Positions 8,304 through 16,757 of a stretch of DNA of 27,030 nt are shown here, one piece after another (position 1 is the stretch's first letter; each line of letters begins with the position of its first letter). The stretch lies in NCBI GenBank assembly GCA_002306745.1, contig DBSW01000119.1, positions 1-27,030 on the forward strand. The letters are read 5' to 3'. Both the position numbers and the translations under genes were made by a program. Origin of the DNA: Dehalococcoidia bacterium UBA1332 (lineage in GTDB: Bacteria; Chloroflexota; Dehalococcoidia; Lucifugimonadales; Lucifugimonadaceae). Under the pieces are notes generated by a model. It was not told the DNA's origin and ran no database searches. It saw only the letters and a list, made by a program, of their open reading frames with translations.

Positions 8304-9770
8304 CTATGTCACCGCGAAGTGAGCGCTTGCTTCTGCTATCGTAGTGAATGAACCATCAGCAACTGCAGCGCACAGTGCGGCACCGATAGCAGCTTCTTCG
8401 TTGTGAATACCTATTTGAATTGGCATATCAAGGGCCCGAGTAATAGATTCCTGAAGAATCGAGTTGAGTTTAAGGCCATTCCCTGATCCAACTAAGATCG
8501 AACGTTCATTTGCTCCTAACCTGATAGCTTCTTGGTATGAATTTGCAAGTTGGATAGCCATTGATTCGAAAAGTGCGCGTGCTAGATGACCAGGTGTAAA
8601 CGTACTCGGAGTCAAGTTGTGAATCGACGCTTTCGCGAGGGGGTTATTTCTAGATCCAGTGAAAAGTGGGTCGAACTTGACTCCCTCTGCTCCAGGAGGT
8701 ACTTCGCCAGCGAGTTCGACCAGTCGCTCATACAGAGTATCCTGTTCTAATGTAGACCCAGTAATGGCTTGATTTGCGTTACTAAAGAAGTCTCTGAGAG
8801 TTCTGAAAGTTCGTCCGCCAATTATTCCTACTCCGGCAAGTAGGTATCCGTTTTGTATAAATGGGCGAAGTTCAAGCCAACTGCGTTGGGTTGGATTATC
8901 TATATATACGGATGCTTGACCGCCTGTCCCGACATTGATAGCCACGGTATTAGTATAGTCGGCCACAGTCCCTGCAAAACTACACTGGTGATCTCCTGAC
9001 GCTATTGACACAGGAATTCCAGAATTTACGCCAAGTTGTTCAGCCATATGGGGTACTAATGATCCAGCTTTGGTGCACGAATCTGCCAGATTGATGAGTA
9101 AAGATTTGTTAAGTCCAAGTGATGTGGTTAAATCGTAATTCCACTTCATTTGTGTTAGGTCGTATACGCCCCAACCGACTGCATCTGTGGGGTCGCTCAC
9201 TGGTCGAGCATCGGTGAGTCTTGAAACAACAAATTCTGGCGCTGTGGTGCCATGAATATTAGTTGAAAAATTTGAAAGTTCGCCGTTTAGTTTTAGCCAG
9301 TAAAGGTTTGGTGCTGTGTACCCAGTAACGATTGGACAGCCTGTGTTTTCAAATGCAGGTAGCCCGCCATTTTCAATAATCGCATTTCCAATTTCTCCCA
9401 TCGCATCTAGATAGGAGTGATTTTTTCCAGGGATTAAATCTTTTGCGCGTTGATCTTGCCATGATATGAAATTACCAATGGTATTCAGATTTTCATCTAA
9501 GAGTTGAAGTCCTTGCTGTTGGCCAGTAACTCCTATCGCTGCAGGTTTAGCGTTTGTTTCGTCTATTAAGTGACGGGCGTTTTCGATTGCAAGTATCGCC
9601 ATTTGGTCAAGATCCCACTCGGACCTTCCGCTGTTCTTGTCTTGCAATTTAGTGACTTCACTAGTGTTCGGTACAGTCGATGATCCTATGAGGGAGTTTA
9701 ATTCAATGTCAATAATTACCGATGAAACAGACGTCGATCCAACATCAATTGCGAGGTAATGATTTGTCAT
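8304..9770 (-). CDS. FGGY-family carbohydrate kinase
   Basis: This 488-residue protein has the two-domain actin-like fold of FGGY kinases, which phosphorylate sugars or polyols with ATP. The phosphate-binding loop is AIDVGSTSVSS (7-17, D9), the sugar-binding segment is GVTGQQQGLQLL followed by SWQDQR (103-108), the catalytic base is D260 in ASGDHQCSFAG, and GTGGQ (281-285) forms the second nucleotide loop. The pattern resembles sedoheptulokinase-like members more than glycerol kinase, but substrate cannot be assigned. It lies 18 bases after the enolase-superfamily gene at 9789-11027 and is very likely in the same operon, suggesting that it acts on a related sugar. The ATG start has no obvious Shine-Dalgarno sequence, which would fit translational coupling. 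Confidence 0.88.
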   Translation of the reverse strand: MTNHYLAIDVGSTSVSSVIIDIELNSLIGSSTVPNTSEVTKLQDKNSGRSEWDLDQMAILAIENARHLIDETNAKPAAIGVTGQQQGLQLLDENLNTIGNFISWQDQRAKDLIPGKNHSYLDAMGEIGNAIIENGGLPAFENTGCPIVTGYTAPNLYWLKLNGELSNFSTNIHGTTAPEFVVSRLTDARPVSDPTDAVGWGVYDLTQMKWNYDLTTSLGLNKSLLINLADSCTKAGSLVPHMAEQLGVNSGIPVSIASGDHQCSFAGTVADYTNTVAINVGTGGQASVYIDNPTQRSWLELRPFIQNGYLLAGVGIIGGRTFRTLRDFFSNANQAITGSTLEQDTLYERLVELAGEVPPGAEGVKFDPLFTGSRNNPLAKASIHNLTPSTFTPGHLARALFESMAIQLANSYQEAIRLGANERSILVGSGNGLKLNSILQESITRALDMPIQIGIHNEEAAIGAALCAAVADGSFTTIAEASAHFAVT

Positions 9771-9788
9771 TTTGTATGCTGCTGTTGC

Positions 9789-11027
9789 CTAATGTGTATT
9801 TTTAGGCTGGTTTTCTGGGACTTTAGGAGAAAAAAAATGACTAACTTTCTGTCCCGGATCTATAAAACCTATTGCTTCCCATGTGTGTGATTCAGTAGTG
9901 GATTCAACGTGAATATCTGACCGATTGAAAACATCATCTTTTAATCTTGTTCCTAAACCAGGGCCTTCAGGGGCTTCTAGATACCCATCTTTTATGATGA
10001 TATTTGGTTCAATGAATTTGTCATACCAGCCGCGGTAATATGCTCTATTCGTCTCCTGAATCATTACGTTTGGAGCATTCATTGAAACGTGCGCGCATGC
10101 GAATACATTGACTGGTCCTGTCCAGTCGTGAGGTGCTATTGAAGTTTGATAAGTATCGGCGAGGGTAGCAATTTTTTTGGTTTCAGAGATACCACCGGTC
10201 CAGATTAGGTCAGGCATTACGATTTCTGCAGAGCCGTTCTCAATGTACTCGCGAAATTCATATCGAGTCATTAGGCGTTCAGCGGCACATATCGGTGTTC
10301 GAGTCTCCTCCGCCAGTTTAAGGTGTGCTTTAGCATTGATCGGGTGGATCATCTCTTCTTGCCACAGGATGTCGTATTCGTCCATTGCTTGCGTGATACG
10401 TATCGCGGGTGCTAGAGCCCATTGACCGCCACCGTCGTGGGCGATTTCGATTTGGTCACCAAGTGCTTTACGTTGTTTTGCAAGTGGTTCTAAGCCTTCT
10501 CTTATCTGTTTTGATGAAACAAAATTGCCTTGTGACTCAGCTGCGTAAGCAGCCATGTAATAGCACTTTACGGTGGAAATACCTTCATCAATCAAACTTT
10601 GGAGGAATCCAACCGGGTCTTTTTGCTCGAATTCGTTATCTTGCCATTCGCCATAACTGCCAATCGTGTTATACACGCGAATCTTATCTCTGCACTTCCC
10701 ACCAAGCAGGTTATAGATTGGTTGGTCTAGTGCTTGGCCAACAACATCCCACAGGGCAATATCAATCGCAGAAAGCGCTCTTAATTCAGCTCCGGAATAA
10801 GTGAATATTCCAGTTAACTTGAATAGTTCGTCCCAAATACCTTCGCGGTCCATAGGGTCGCGCCCTATCAAAGTTGGTCCATAAATTTCGTGGACTACAG
10901 CTGAAACCGCTTTTGGTAAATACCAAGTTTCACCTAAGCCAATTTCGCCAGAGTCAGTGTGAATTCTTATCCAGCACATTTGCCAGAATTCATCGACATG
11001 GATGGTTTCGACTTTTGTTATTTTCAT
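9789..11027 (-). CDS. Enolase-superfamily protein, mandelate racemase/galactonate dehydratase type
   Basis: A 412-residue enolase-superfamily enzyme; such proteins abstract the proton alpha to a carboxylate and usually dehydrate sugar acids. The capping domain (MKITKVETIHVD at the N-terminus) is followed by a barrel with expected Mg ligands D198, E224 or E225 and E250 (AAERLMTR), plus a D273-H300 pair (MPDLIWTGG, APHDWTGP) for general base catalysis. Galactonate and mannonate dehydratases have a second His in a D-x-H motif on the first ligand strand; here the motif is D198-GG, so that His is missing. A KxK motif is also absent (K154-CY). It should retain a one-base mechanism with H300, and its substrate is probably unusual. 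It is the first gene before the sugar kinase and has a candidate promoter about 40 bases upstream. Confidence 0.9.
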   Translation of the reverse strand: MKITKVETIHVDEFWQMCWIRIHTDSGEIGLGETWYLPKAVSAVVHEIYGPTLIGRDPMDREGIWDELFKLTGIFTYSGAELRALSAIDIALWDVVGQALDQPIYNLLGGKCRDKIRVYNTIGSYGEWQDNEFEQKDPVGFLQSLIDEGISTVKCYYMAAYAAESQGNFVSSKQIREGLEPLAKQRKALGDQIEIAHDGGGQWALAPAIRITQAMDEYDILWQEEMIHPINAKAHLKLAEETRTPICAAERLMTRYEFREYIENGSAEIVMPDLIWTGGISETKKIATLADTYQTSIAPHDWTGPVNVFACAHVSMNAPNVMIQETNRAYYRGWYDKFIEPNIIIKDGYLEAPEGPGLGTRLKDDVFNRSDIHVESTTESHTWEAIGFIDPGQKVSHFFSPKVPENQPKNTH

Positions 11028-11061
11028 TATTTGGATTCGTGTTGCGCCTGGTAATTTGTTT

Positions 11062-11077
11062 TCAGCAATATACGCTT
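11062..11077 (-). promoter_or_regulatory. 16-base element shared with the region at 26938, probable promoter core
   Basis: On the minus strand it reads AAGCGTATATTGCTGA; the identical 16 bases occur upstream of the MBL-fold gene. TATATT resembles a -10 box and ends 39 bases before the ATG of the enolase-superfamily gene. A clear -35 box is not visible. It may be a promoter core or a regulator site common to both genes. Confidence 0.45.
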
Positions 11078-11218
11078 TATAGACCGTAAAAAAATCGCAT
11101 CATCTTATAATTAGGCGAGAATCTAGTATTAAACTGCTAATAGAGATTGACGCGCCGGTACGGATCAGCTGCAAAATATCATGTAATTCGCTCAACTATC
11201 GAATGGTGTCTGTTTAAG

Positions 11219-12241
11219 TTATCTAACACCTTCAAGTGTAATGTCGAATATTAAGTCGGCATTCGGCGGTATAGCGTTCCCCGCACCTTGAGCTCCGTAG
11301 CCTTGGTCAGCAGGAATGTATACTCGTCGTTGTCCTCCCACCGACATTCCTAGAATGGCATCACGGAAACCAGGGATTACACCACTAACCGGGAACGAAA
11401 TAGCGCTACCGCGTGAATACGAAGAATCGAATACGCAACCGTCAGATACCAGCCATCCAGTGTAGTGGACGTCAACCGTTTGGCTTGAATCAGGCGTTGC
11501 GCCATCTCCGATAGTGATGTCGAATACTCTGATTCCAGACGGCTGATCTACATACTGATCCTCGGTCACTTCTTCGAATTGAGGCGCTGAATCTGGGTAT
11601 CCAAGGTTATCACAAGACACAGATGTCCCTCCTTCAGGGATTTCAGTTGGAATGGGGGTGGCAGTTGCGTTAGCTGCAGCTACGGTAGCGGTGGCTATTG
11701 CGTCGGACGGAGTAAGCACACTAATAAGTTCAATTTGAAAGGTAAGAGTTGCGTTTGGCGGAATGACCGGTGGCGATCCCAGTTCTCTGTAGCCCAGTGT
11801 TGGGGGTATTTCTATTCGGCGAGTACCTCCTGGAGCCATCGAAAGCATTGTTTGACGCCAACCGGGGATGAGTGTCACAAGTAATAATTCATCAGGCATT
11901 CCTCTAGAGTAAGAGGAATCAAATACACATCCATTGTCAAGCCAACCTGTGTAATGGACTGTAACCATGTCTTCTATTGTGGGAGGAGTTCCTTCACCAA
12001 CAACCAGATCAAAAATTTTTACAGCGTCGTTTTCACCTACGAGTTGTTCACTTGATATATCAGCGAACACCGGAGCATTTGATGGATACGTGTCGTTTTG
12101 ACAAAGTGAGGCATCGACGGTTGGAGCCATGACGGGAATATCTATGTTGTCTGGGTTCTTGCCAGCTGCCTGACATGCGGTTGTTGCCAGTACTACAAGT
12201 GTGGCCCAAATAAAAATTTGTTTCGGTGTCAAAATTTTCAA
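11219..12241 (-). CDS. Exported tandem FKBP-type peptidyl-prolyl isomerase, probable lipoprotein
   Basis: This 340-residue protein begins with a short positive segment and a hydrophobic stretch ending LATTAC, a lipobox-like cleavage site at C23, so it is probably an exported, lipid-anchored protein. Two FKBP isomerase domains follow, at about 73-175 and 240-340, each with VHYTGW, CVFDSSYSRG, IPG(W/F) and an IPPNA end. Each is preceded by a similar leader with a cysteine and a YPxxAPxF segment, showing that the duplication unit includes the linker. Domain 2 keeps the usual active-site pattern (FDSS, FPV, VIPGF, GYGAQG); domain 1 diverges at DELLLVTLIPGW and GYRELG. The likely role is folding of secreted proteins. 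The start is TTG, ten bases after AAGGA. It lies 68 bases after the aldolase gene. Confidence 0.9.
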   Translation of the reverse strand: MKILTPKQIFIWATLVVLATTACQAAGKNPDNIDIPVMAPTVDASLCQNDTYPSNAPVFADISSEQLVGENDAVKIFDLVVGEGTPPTIEDMVTVHYTGWLDNGCVFDSSYSRGMPDELLLVTLIPGWRQTMLSMAPGGTRRIEIPPTLGYRELGSPPVIPPNATLTFQIELISVLTPSDAIATATVAAANATATPIPTEIPEGGTSVSCDNLGYPDSAPQFEEVTEDQYVDQPSGIRVFDITIGDGATPDSSQTVDVHYTGWLVSDGCVFDSSYSRGSAISFPVSGVIPGFRDAILGMSVGGQRRVYIPADQGYGAQGAGNAIPPNADLIFDITLEGVR

Positions 12242-12309
12242 CCCAAAAAATTCCTTGCATTCAGGTTTTTACGGTAGATGATATCCCTGAATTTGTTAAC
12301 CCTTATTGT

Positions 12310-13065
12310 TTATTTGATTCCCGTTTTAGCATTAGTGATGAAGCTCTCATAACCGTTTCCAATCCATGGTCCAACACCTGTCATAAAAAAGCGCACACCC
12401 ATTTCTACATAAGCTGCGACGTTTTCGTTCGTTGCCAAGGCTCCGGCATTTCGACCGCCAGAGACGATTCGCGTGAGTGAGTCATTTATCTTCGCAATTA
12501 CGTCTGGGTGCTGTAAGTCTCCTATGTGACCCATGGAAGCTGCAAAATCAGATGGGGCAACGAAAAAGACATCAATATCGTCTACTGCGATGATTTCGTC
12601 TAAATTCTCCCATGCAATTATGTCTTCTATGAGAACAATCAGCATCGTTTCATCATTTGCTTTGTTTAAGTAGTCGTCTACTGCGTATCCTTGCCTACTA
12701 GTGAACATTCCCCGTTTTCCAATCGGAGTGAACTTTCCGCCTTCGACGACGTTTCTAGCTTCGGCACCATTATTCACGTGTGGTACAACTACAGCCTGGG
12801 CGCCGCGGTCGAATGTGCGGTAGATCAGCCCTTGCTCGTTTAGGTTCACCCTTACGACAGATGTCATGCCCCATATGTCACAGGCACGGGTTAAGTTTCC
12901 TATTTCAGCCGCGTCGGTTGCTCCGTGCTCACCCTCAAGCCATATACCGTCGAACCCAATAGGTCCAACTGCATCAATATCATCTGGGTGGGTGATTCCG
13001 CTGACGATAGTAACGATTTCACCTTTTGCTAGTTTATCCTTAGCGCGGTTGGTCCTGAGTTCCAA
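12310..13065 (-). CDS. HpcH/HpaI-family class II aldolase
   Basis: A 251-residue member of the HpcH/HpaI aldolase/citrate lyase family. Characterised relatives reversibly cleave 2-keto-3-deoxy acids (4-hydroxy-2-oxoheptanedioate, 2-keto-3-deoxyglucarate, 2-keto-3-deoxy-L-rhamnonate) to pyruvate and an aldehyde using a divalent metal. The sequence shows H47 (LEGEHG, catalytic base position), R72 (VVRV, pyruvate binding), E147 (LIEDI) and D173 (VAPSDFAASMG) as metal ligands, and the VVPHVNNGAEA segment. The length is normal for the family. The start is TTG with AGGAG eight bases upstream. With several sugar-acid dehydratases nearby, a 2-keto-3-deoxy sugar acid is the most likely substrate, but that is inferred from context. 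Confidence 0.88.
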   Translation of the reverse strand: MELRTNRAKDKLAKGEIVTIVSGITHPDDIDAVGPIGFDGIWLEGEHGATDAAEIGNLTRACDIWGMTSVVRVNLNEQGLIYRTFDRGAQAVVVPHVNNGAEARNVVEGGKFTPIGKRGMFTSRQGYAVDDYLNKANDETMLIVLIEDIIAWENLDEIIAVDDIDVFFVAPSDFAASMGHIGDLQHPDVIAKINDSLTRIVSGGRNAGALATNENVAAYVEMGVRFFMTGVGPWIGNGYESFITNAKTGIK

Positions 13066-13153
13066 TTAATTTGCTCCTGATCCGAGCTTTCTATTCTCAA
13101 TTATTGCGAAGATAACCTATGGAATTCTAACTCGGCTGTTGATTCTTAAGGTA

Positions 13154-14518
13154 TTAGCTATTTACTATGCCATGACACCGTTTGAACTTTTTGCCTGAGT
13201 CACATGGACATATGTCATTGCGTCCTACACCTGCGTAGGGGTTATCACCTATGGTTGTTTTGGGCTTTGACCGAGTCTTAGTCATTATGTTAGCTGCAGG
13301 TCGCCCGCTTCGTAATTCATCAACCATTGCTTTCATGTATTTCTCTGTGTGTCCAAAGAATTTTTTGTATCTGGCGCAAAGATAGTTCAAACCTTCTTCG
13401 CCGTCTGGTGTTTTTATGAAACGTTGTTTCGGGCATCCACCATTACAAGCGAAGCGAAATTCACAGGAGCGACAGTATTCTGGTAGCGTATCTCGTTTAT
13501 CTGTACCGAATTTACGCTGCTTTGGTGATTCAGCCATATCGCGAATGGTCGTTTCTGCAACATTTCCAAGGTTGTACTCTGGATAAACGAAATGGTCGCA
13601 GGAATAAACGTCACCGTTATGTTCAATGATCATTGCATCTCCGCAAGTCTCTGCGAAGATACATAAACCAGGATTTTGACCCATCCATCCAGCAAGTGTT
13701 GTGTCAAAGATTTGAACGAAGTAATTACCGATGTCATTTCTGACCCATTGGTCAAATACGCCGTTAAGAAAATTTCCGTATTGTTTTGATCCTACGGACC
13801 ATTCTGTAACAGTTGCGCCATCTCGGAATTCAGGTCCTACTAGCTGCAAGAAGTGCGCTGGAAGTTTATCCGCGACTCGTTCGACTATGGGTATGAACTG
13901 TAGAAAATGGCTACCAACTTCTCGGGTTAGGAATTGATATAACTCTTTTGGGTGATCAGCATTGTGTTTGTGCAGTACGGTTAGCGTATTGAATTCCACA
14001 TTGTGCCGTTTTAATACGTCTATTCCCGCCATAACTTTGCCCCATGTGGGCTCGCCACCACGTCCCACTCGGTATCGATTGTGGAGTTCTTCGGGTCCAT
14101 CAATCGAAACACCGATAAGGAATTTGTTTTGGGCTAGAAATTCTCCCCATTCGTCGTTTAAGAGGATTGCGTTGGTTTGGAAAGCATTGGTTATCTGTTT
14201 GTTTCCAGCATATTTATTTTGAAGCTCTACTGCTTTTTTGTAGAAGTCGATTCCTAACAGGGTTGGTTCGCCTCCCTGCCATGCGAAATTTACAACTGGT
14301 ATATCGTTGGCTTCAATGTACTGTTTTACGTAGGCTTCTAGTTCCTCTTCACCCATTTTCCAAGCACCGCGTGCTTTATCTGGATAGAGTTTTTCTTTTT
14401 CAAGATAGAAGCAATACGTGCAGTCGATGTTACAAATAGCACCACTTGGTTTGGCCATAACGTGAATGGCTAGAGGGCGTTTAATTTTTGGTTTTGTCTG
14501 AGGATGCAGTGTTGTCAT
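13154..14518 (-). CDS. Anaerobic sulfatase-maturating radical SAM enzyme with C-terminal SEC-C motif
   Basis: A 454-residue radical SAM/SPASM protein of the anSME type, which converts an active-site Cys or Ser of type I sulfatases to formylglycine. The SAM cluster motif is C29-x3-C33-x2-C36 in CNIDCTYCFYLEKEKLYP. The SPASM region shows CDHFVYPEYNLGNV and CRSCEFRFACNGGCPKQRF, cysteines that ligate two auxiliary 4Fe-4S clusters. The last 20 residues form a SEC-C zinc motif (C437-P-C439, C448-H449), an addition to the core enzyme. No sulfatase gene is inside the window, so the partner is elsewhere. The presence implies use of sulfated polysaccharides or other organosulfates. It lies 88 bases before the aldolase gene on the same strand. 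Confidence 0.9.
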   Translation of the reverse strand: MTTLHPQTKPKIKRPLAIHVMAKPSGAICNIDCTYCFYLEKEKLYPDKARGAWKMGEEELEAYVKQYIEANDIPVVNFAWQGGEPTLLGIDFYKKAVELQNKYAGNKQITNAFQTNAILLNDEWGEFLAQNKFLIGVSIDGPEELHNRYRVGRGGEPTWGKVMAGIDVLKRHNVEFNTLTVLHKHNADHPKELYQFLTREVGSHFLQFIPIVERVADKLPAHFLQLVGPEFRDGATVTEWSVGSKQYGNFLNGVFDQWVRNDIGNYFVQIFDTTLAGWMGQNPGLCIFAETCGDAMIIEHNGDVYSCDHFVYPEYNLGNVAETTIRDMAESPKQRKFGTDKRDTLPEYCRSCEFRFACNGGCPKQRFIKTPDGEEGLNYLCARYKKFFGHTEKYMKAMVDELRSGRPAANIMTKTRSKPKTTIGDNPYAGVGRNDICPCDSGKKFKRCHGIVNS

Positions 14519-14597
14519 TATCTGTAATCAATCTTACTTGTATAGATTGAAGGTGTATTTTTGGGCTATGGCATTTAGAAGTTGAAATTTATTTGAA

Positions 14598-15422
14598 CTA
14601 TGAGAACCACAGTTTTTCTGCTGTGTGGGTAAGAATATGTTCTTGATCGTATTTTGAAAGCCCCAATTCTTTAGTGAATAGTGTCAGATTTTGGGCGTAA
14701 CTGGTTCCTTTTGACCATAGTGTGTTAGGAAAGTTAGATCCCCAAACGCAACGTTCAGGTCCGAACGCATCGATTACCCGCTTTAAAGGAGCGTGCATGT
14801 CCTCATGTGGATATATTCTCGCTGATCCATGTGTTCCGCTAGTTAACTTAGCGTGGATGTTTGGTTCAAGTGCTAGTTTTCTTAGAGACAATAAAGTTTG
14901 CTCTGTTTTGCGGACAGCGTTTAGCATGAAACAGTGGTCAATCACGATATTTAGATCATCTAATTGCCGCGAGATGTTTATAATCTCATTTACACGTTCA
15001 AGATCGTCCATGACCATGCAATTTACCGTAATGCCTAGATTGCGAGCTAGCGTCCAAAGGTTTTTAACTCCAACAGAGTCGATAACGCCGTTTTGGTCGG
15101 GTATACCTCTTAGCCCTCTGATGGAATAGTTCTTGACGGCATCTTGAAGTACTTCGCGATGAAGTGAATTGTCAGGACTTAGAGTTACAACTCCAGTAGC
15201 CCAGTCTGAGTGCTCTTTTGTTGAATCCATCACGTACCGATTGTCCCAACCGTAAAACGTGCCTGTCTGAATGAATACAGCACGCGAGACTGCATTCTCA
15301 TTCATATTTTTCTTTAGATCATCTGCTGTAGCAGGTTCTCCGGGATTCCATGGGTCATTGATCGTCGGATACTTATTTCGATCTTTAGAGTAGATATGCG
15401 GATGTGCATCAATAATGTGCAT
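14598..15422 (-). CDS. Amidohydrolase-2 family TIM-barrel hydrolase, sugar-lactonase-like
   Basis: A 274-residue metal-dependent hydrolase of the amidohydrolase-2 family (PF04909 type). The N-terminal motif is D5-A-H7-P-H9; later come H163 (VIDHCF), K192 (HAKLTSG) and VWGSNFP (227-232). The usual catalytic Asp in GSDxP is N230 here, a change found in a subset related to L-fucono- and L-rhamnono-lactonases and 2-pyrone-4,6-dicarboxylate hydrolase-like proteins. A sugar-lactone opening role would link the dehydrogenases to the dehydratases nearby, but decarboxylation or another hydrolysis is possible. The ATG at 15422 has no Shine-Dalgarno sequence; a short upstream ORF with a good one overlaps it and may feed ribosomes into the gene. 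Confidence 0.8.
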   Translation of the reverse strand: MHIIDAHPHIYSKDRNKYPTINDPWNPGEPATADDLKKNMNENAVSRAVFIQTGTFYGWDNRYVMDSTKEHSDWATGVVTLSPDNSLHREVLQDAVKNYSIRGLRGIPDQNGVIDSVGVKNLWTLARNLGITVNCMVMDDLERVNEIINISRQLDDLNIVIDHCFMLNAVRKTEQTLLSLRKLALEPNIHAKLTSGTHGSARIYPHEDMHAPLKRVIDAFGPERCVWGSNFPNTLWSKGTSYAQNLTLFTKELGLSKYDQEHILTHTAEKLWFS

Positions 15423-15456
15423 CGACGAAAGATGTTTCTATTGCTGTGATTTTCAT
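15409..15456 (-). other. 15-codon ORF resembling an enolase-superfamily N-terminus, overlapping the amidohydrolase-2 start
   Basis: An ATG at 15456, eight bases after GAGG, opens a frame encoding MKITAIETSFVDAHY and stops at TGA (15409-15411), eleven bases past the end of the amidohydrolase-2 ATG region and in a different frame. The peptide closely resembles the starts of local enolase-superfamily proteins (MKITKVETIHVD, MKIKSIEAVRV). It is either a vestige of a replaced or deleted gene start, or a leader giving translational coupling. It is too short for homology to be proven. Confidence 0.4.
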
Positions 15457-15565
15457 TAAATTAGCCTCAATATTTTATCGTTATTAGTACTTTTGGCTGT
15501 TTATAGCCTCTAGTTGTTATTTTAATTGCCAAGCAGTATTAATTTTTTACATCGAATATTTTGGT

Positions 15566-16756
15566 TTATCCACCAGAGTTGTATACAGCGCGTTTTTGTG
15601 ATGAATAATCCCATGGAGTTATCCATTCAGCAGGTATTTCTAATCCAAAACCTGCAGCATCAGAAGGAACCACTTTGCCGTCTTTAGCAGCTGGTATACC
15701 TGGCATCAGGTTATCGAGGAGGGGTTGGCCAATGTCAGTACTCATGAACCATTCGGCGAGGCTGGTCTCCGGCATCGCGTAAGCGAAATGCTGTCCCCAA
15801 GCTGTGTTTCCGCCTGTGTGCGTAATTGTTTGAATACCAGCTGCTTCCGCGTAAGTGTAAATTTTAAGAACTTCTGACAAACCCCCAGCCCATTCGATAT
15901 CCGGTTGGACAATATCTACTGCTCGTGCAGCAATTAACTGTTGGAACTGCTTTCGCCCATAGTGATGCTCACCAGTGGCAAGGGCAGTCCAAGACATAGC
16001 GCGATTAAGTTCTTTATAACCCTCTAAATCCCAAGGAGGCAAAGGTTCTTCAAACCATCTAAGTTTGTATGGTCTTAATCGTTCTGCAACTCTAAGTGCT
16101 AAGTCGGAGTTGAAGGACATTACAGGGTTAAACGTTAACTCTGCATCGTTACCAGCGATTAAGCGCTGACTTGCAACATGCTCTTCGAGTTTTGCGAGCC
16201 CTTCTGAACCTTCTTCGTAGAAGAACGGATTGCTGATCTTAAAGCGATTAAATCCTAATTCACGCATCCATTCGATATCGTCACCAGTAGCATAGAGCTC
16301 AACGTGATCATGTGCTGGCCCACCGATTAGTTCATAAACTGGTCGCTGTAGTAGTTTGCCTTTCAAATCCCATAATGCGAGGTCCACTCCGCTTTGAGCT
16401 GCTGTAGCTATGCCGCCTTGAAATCCTTCATGCATTCGCCATATTTGGTCGTTGAGTAGTTCAATTGCTAGTGCATTTTTACCTTCAATTAGTGGTGCGA
16501 TTAGATAATCTACGACGGAGGCTCCCATCGCTCCATGCGCAAAAGAACCCAGACCGTATGTTCCGTCCTCTGCGGTTATCTGCACCCATGCTTTGCTGAT
16601 TTGTCCGGGCTTTTTGCCATCAACTCGTGTGTATTCGGGATATCTGGCGATGGGTTGTGAACGAATTGCATGGGAATTCCATCCGGGTTTGGTATTTTGG
16701 CGAATTGGTGGGTCGGGTTTATCAATTCGAACACATCGGACGTTTTTGATCTTCAT
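15566..16756 (-). CDS. Enolase-superfamily protein, L-rhamnonate-dehydratase-like (paralogue A)
   Basis: A 396-residue enolase-superfamily protein whose layout follows L-rhamnonate dehydratase: N-terminal MKIKNVRCVRID, GVDLALWDLKGKLLQRPVYELIGG (123-146), YATGDD, then the barrel. E236/E237 (RWFEEP), E263 (ATGEHH), D286 (IVQPDIEW) and H313 (ITHTGG) are at expected catalytic positions, but the first Mg-ligand position reads N210 (TFNPVMSFN) rather than Asp. The ATG chosen here is one base after the stop of the upstream paralogue (TAGGATG), implying translational coupling; an in-frame upstream start would overlap that gene and has no support. It probably dehydrates a C5/C6 sugar acid, provided that Asn tolerates the metal. 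Confidence 0.88.
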   Translation of the reverse strand: MKIKNVRCVRIDKPDPPIRQNTKPGWNSHAIRSQPIARYPEYTRVDGKKPGQISKAWVQITAEDGTYGLGSFAHGAMGASVVDYLIAPLIEGKNALAIELLNDQIWRMHEGFQGGIATAAQSGVDLALWDLKGKLLQRPVYELIGGPAHDHVELYATGDDIEWMRELGFNRFKISNPFFYEEGSEGLAKLEEHVASQRLIAGNDAELTFNPVMSFNSDLALRVAERLRPYKLRWFEEPLPPWDLEGYKELNRAMSWTALATGEHHYGRKQFQQLIAARAVDIVQPDIEWAGGLSEVLKIYTYAEAAGIQTITHTGGNTAWGQHFAYAMPETSLAEWFMSTDIGQPLLDNLMPGIPAAKDGKVVPSDAAGFGLEIPAEWITPWDYSSQKRAVYNSGG

Positions 16757-16757
16757 C

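Noticed and set aside
11028..11218. tRNA or small RNA in the largest minus-strand gap
   Set aside because: No cloverleaf or CCA-ended structure could be traced; only the shared promoter-like element is supported.
14598..15422. Loss of activity in the amidohydrolase-2 protein because GSDxP reads GSNFP
   Set aside because: To my knowledge GSNFP occurs in a subset of this family, so the change alone does not show inactivation.
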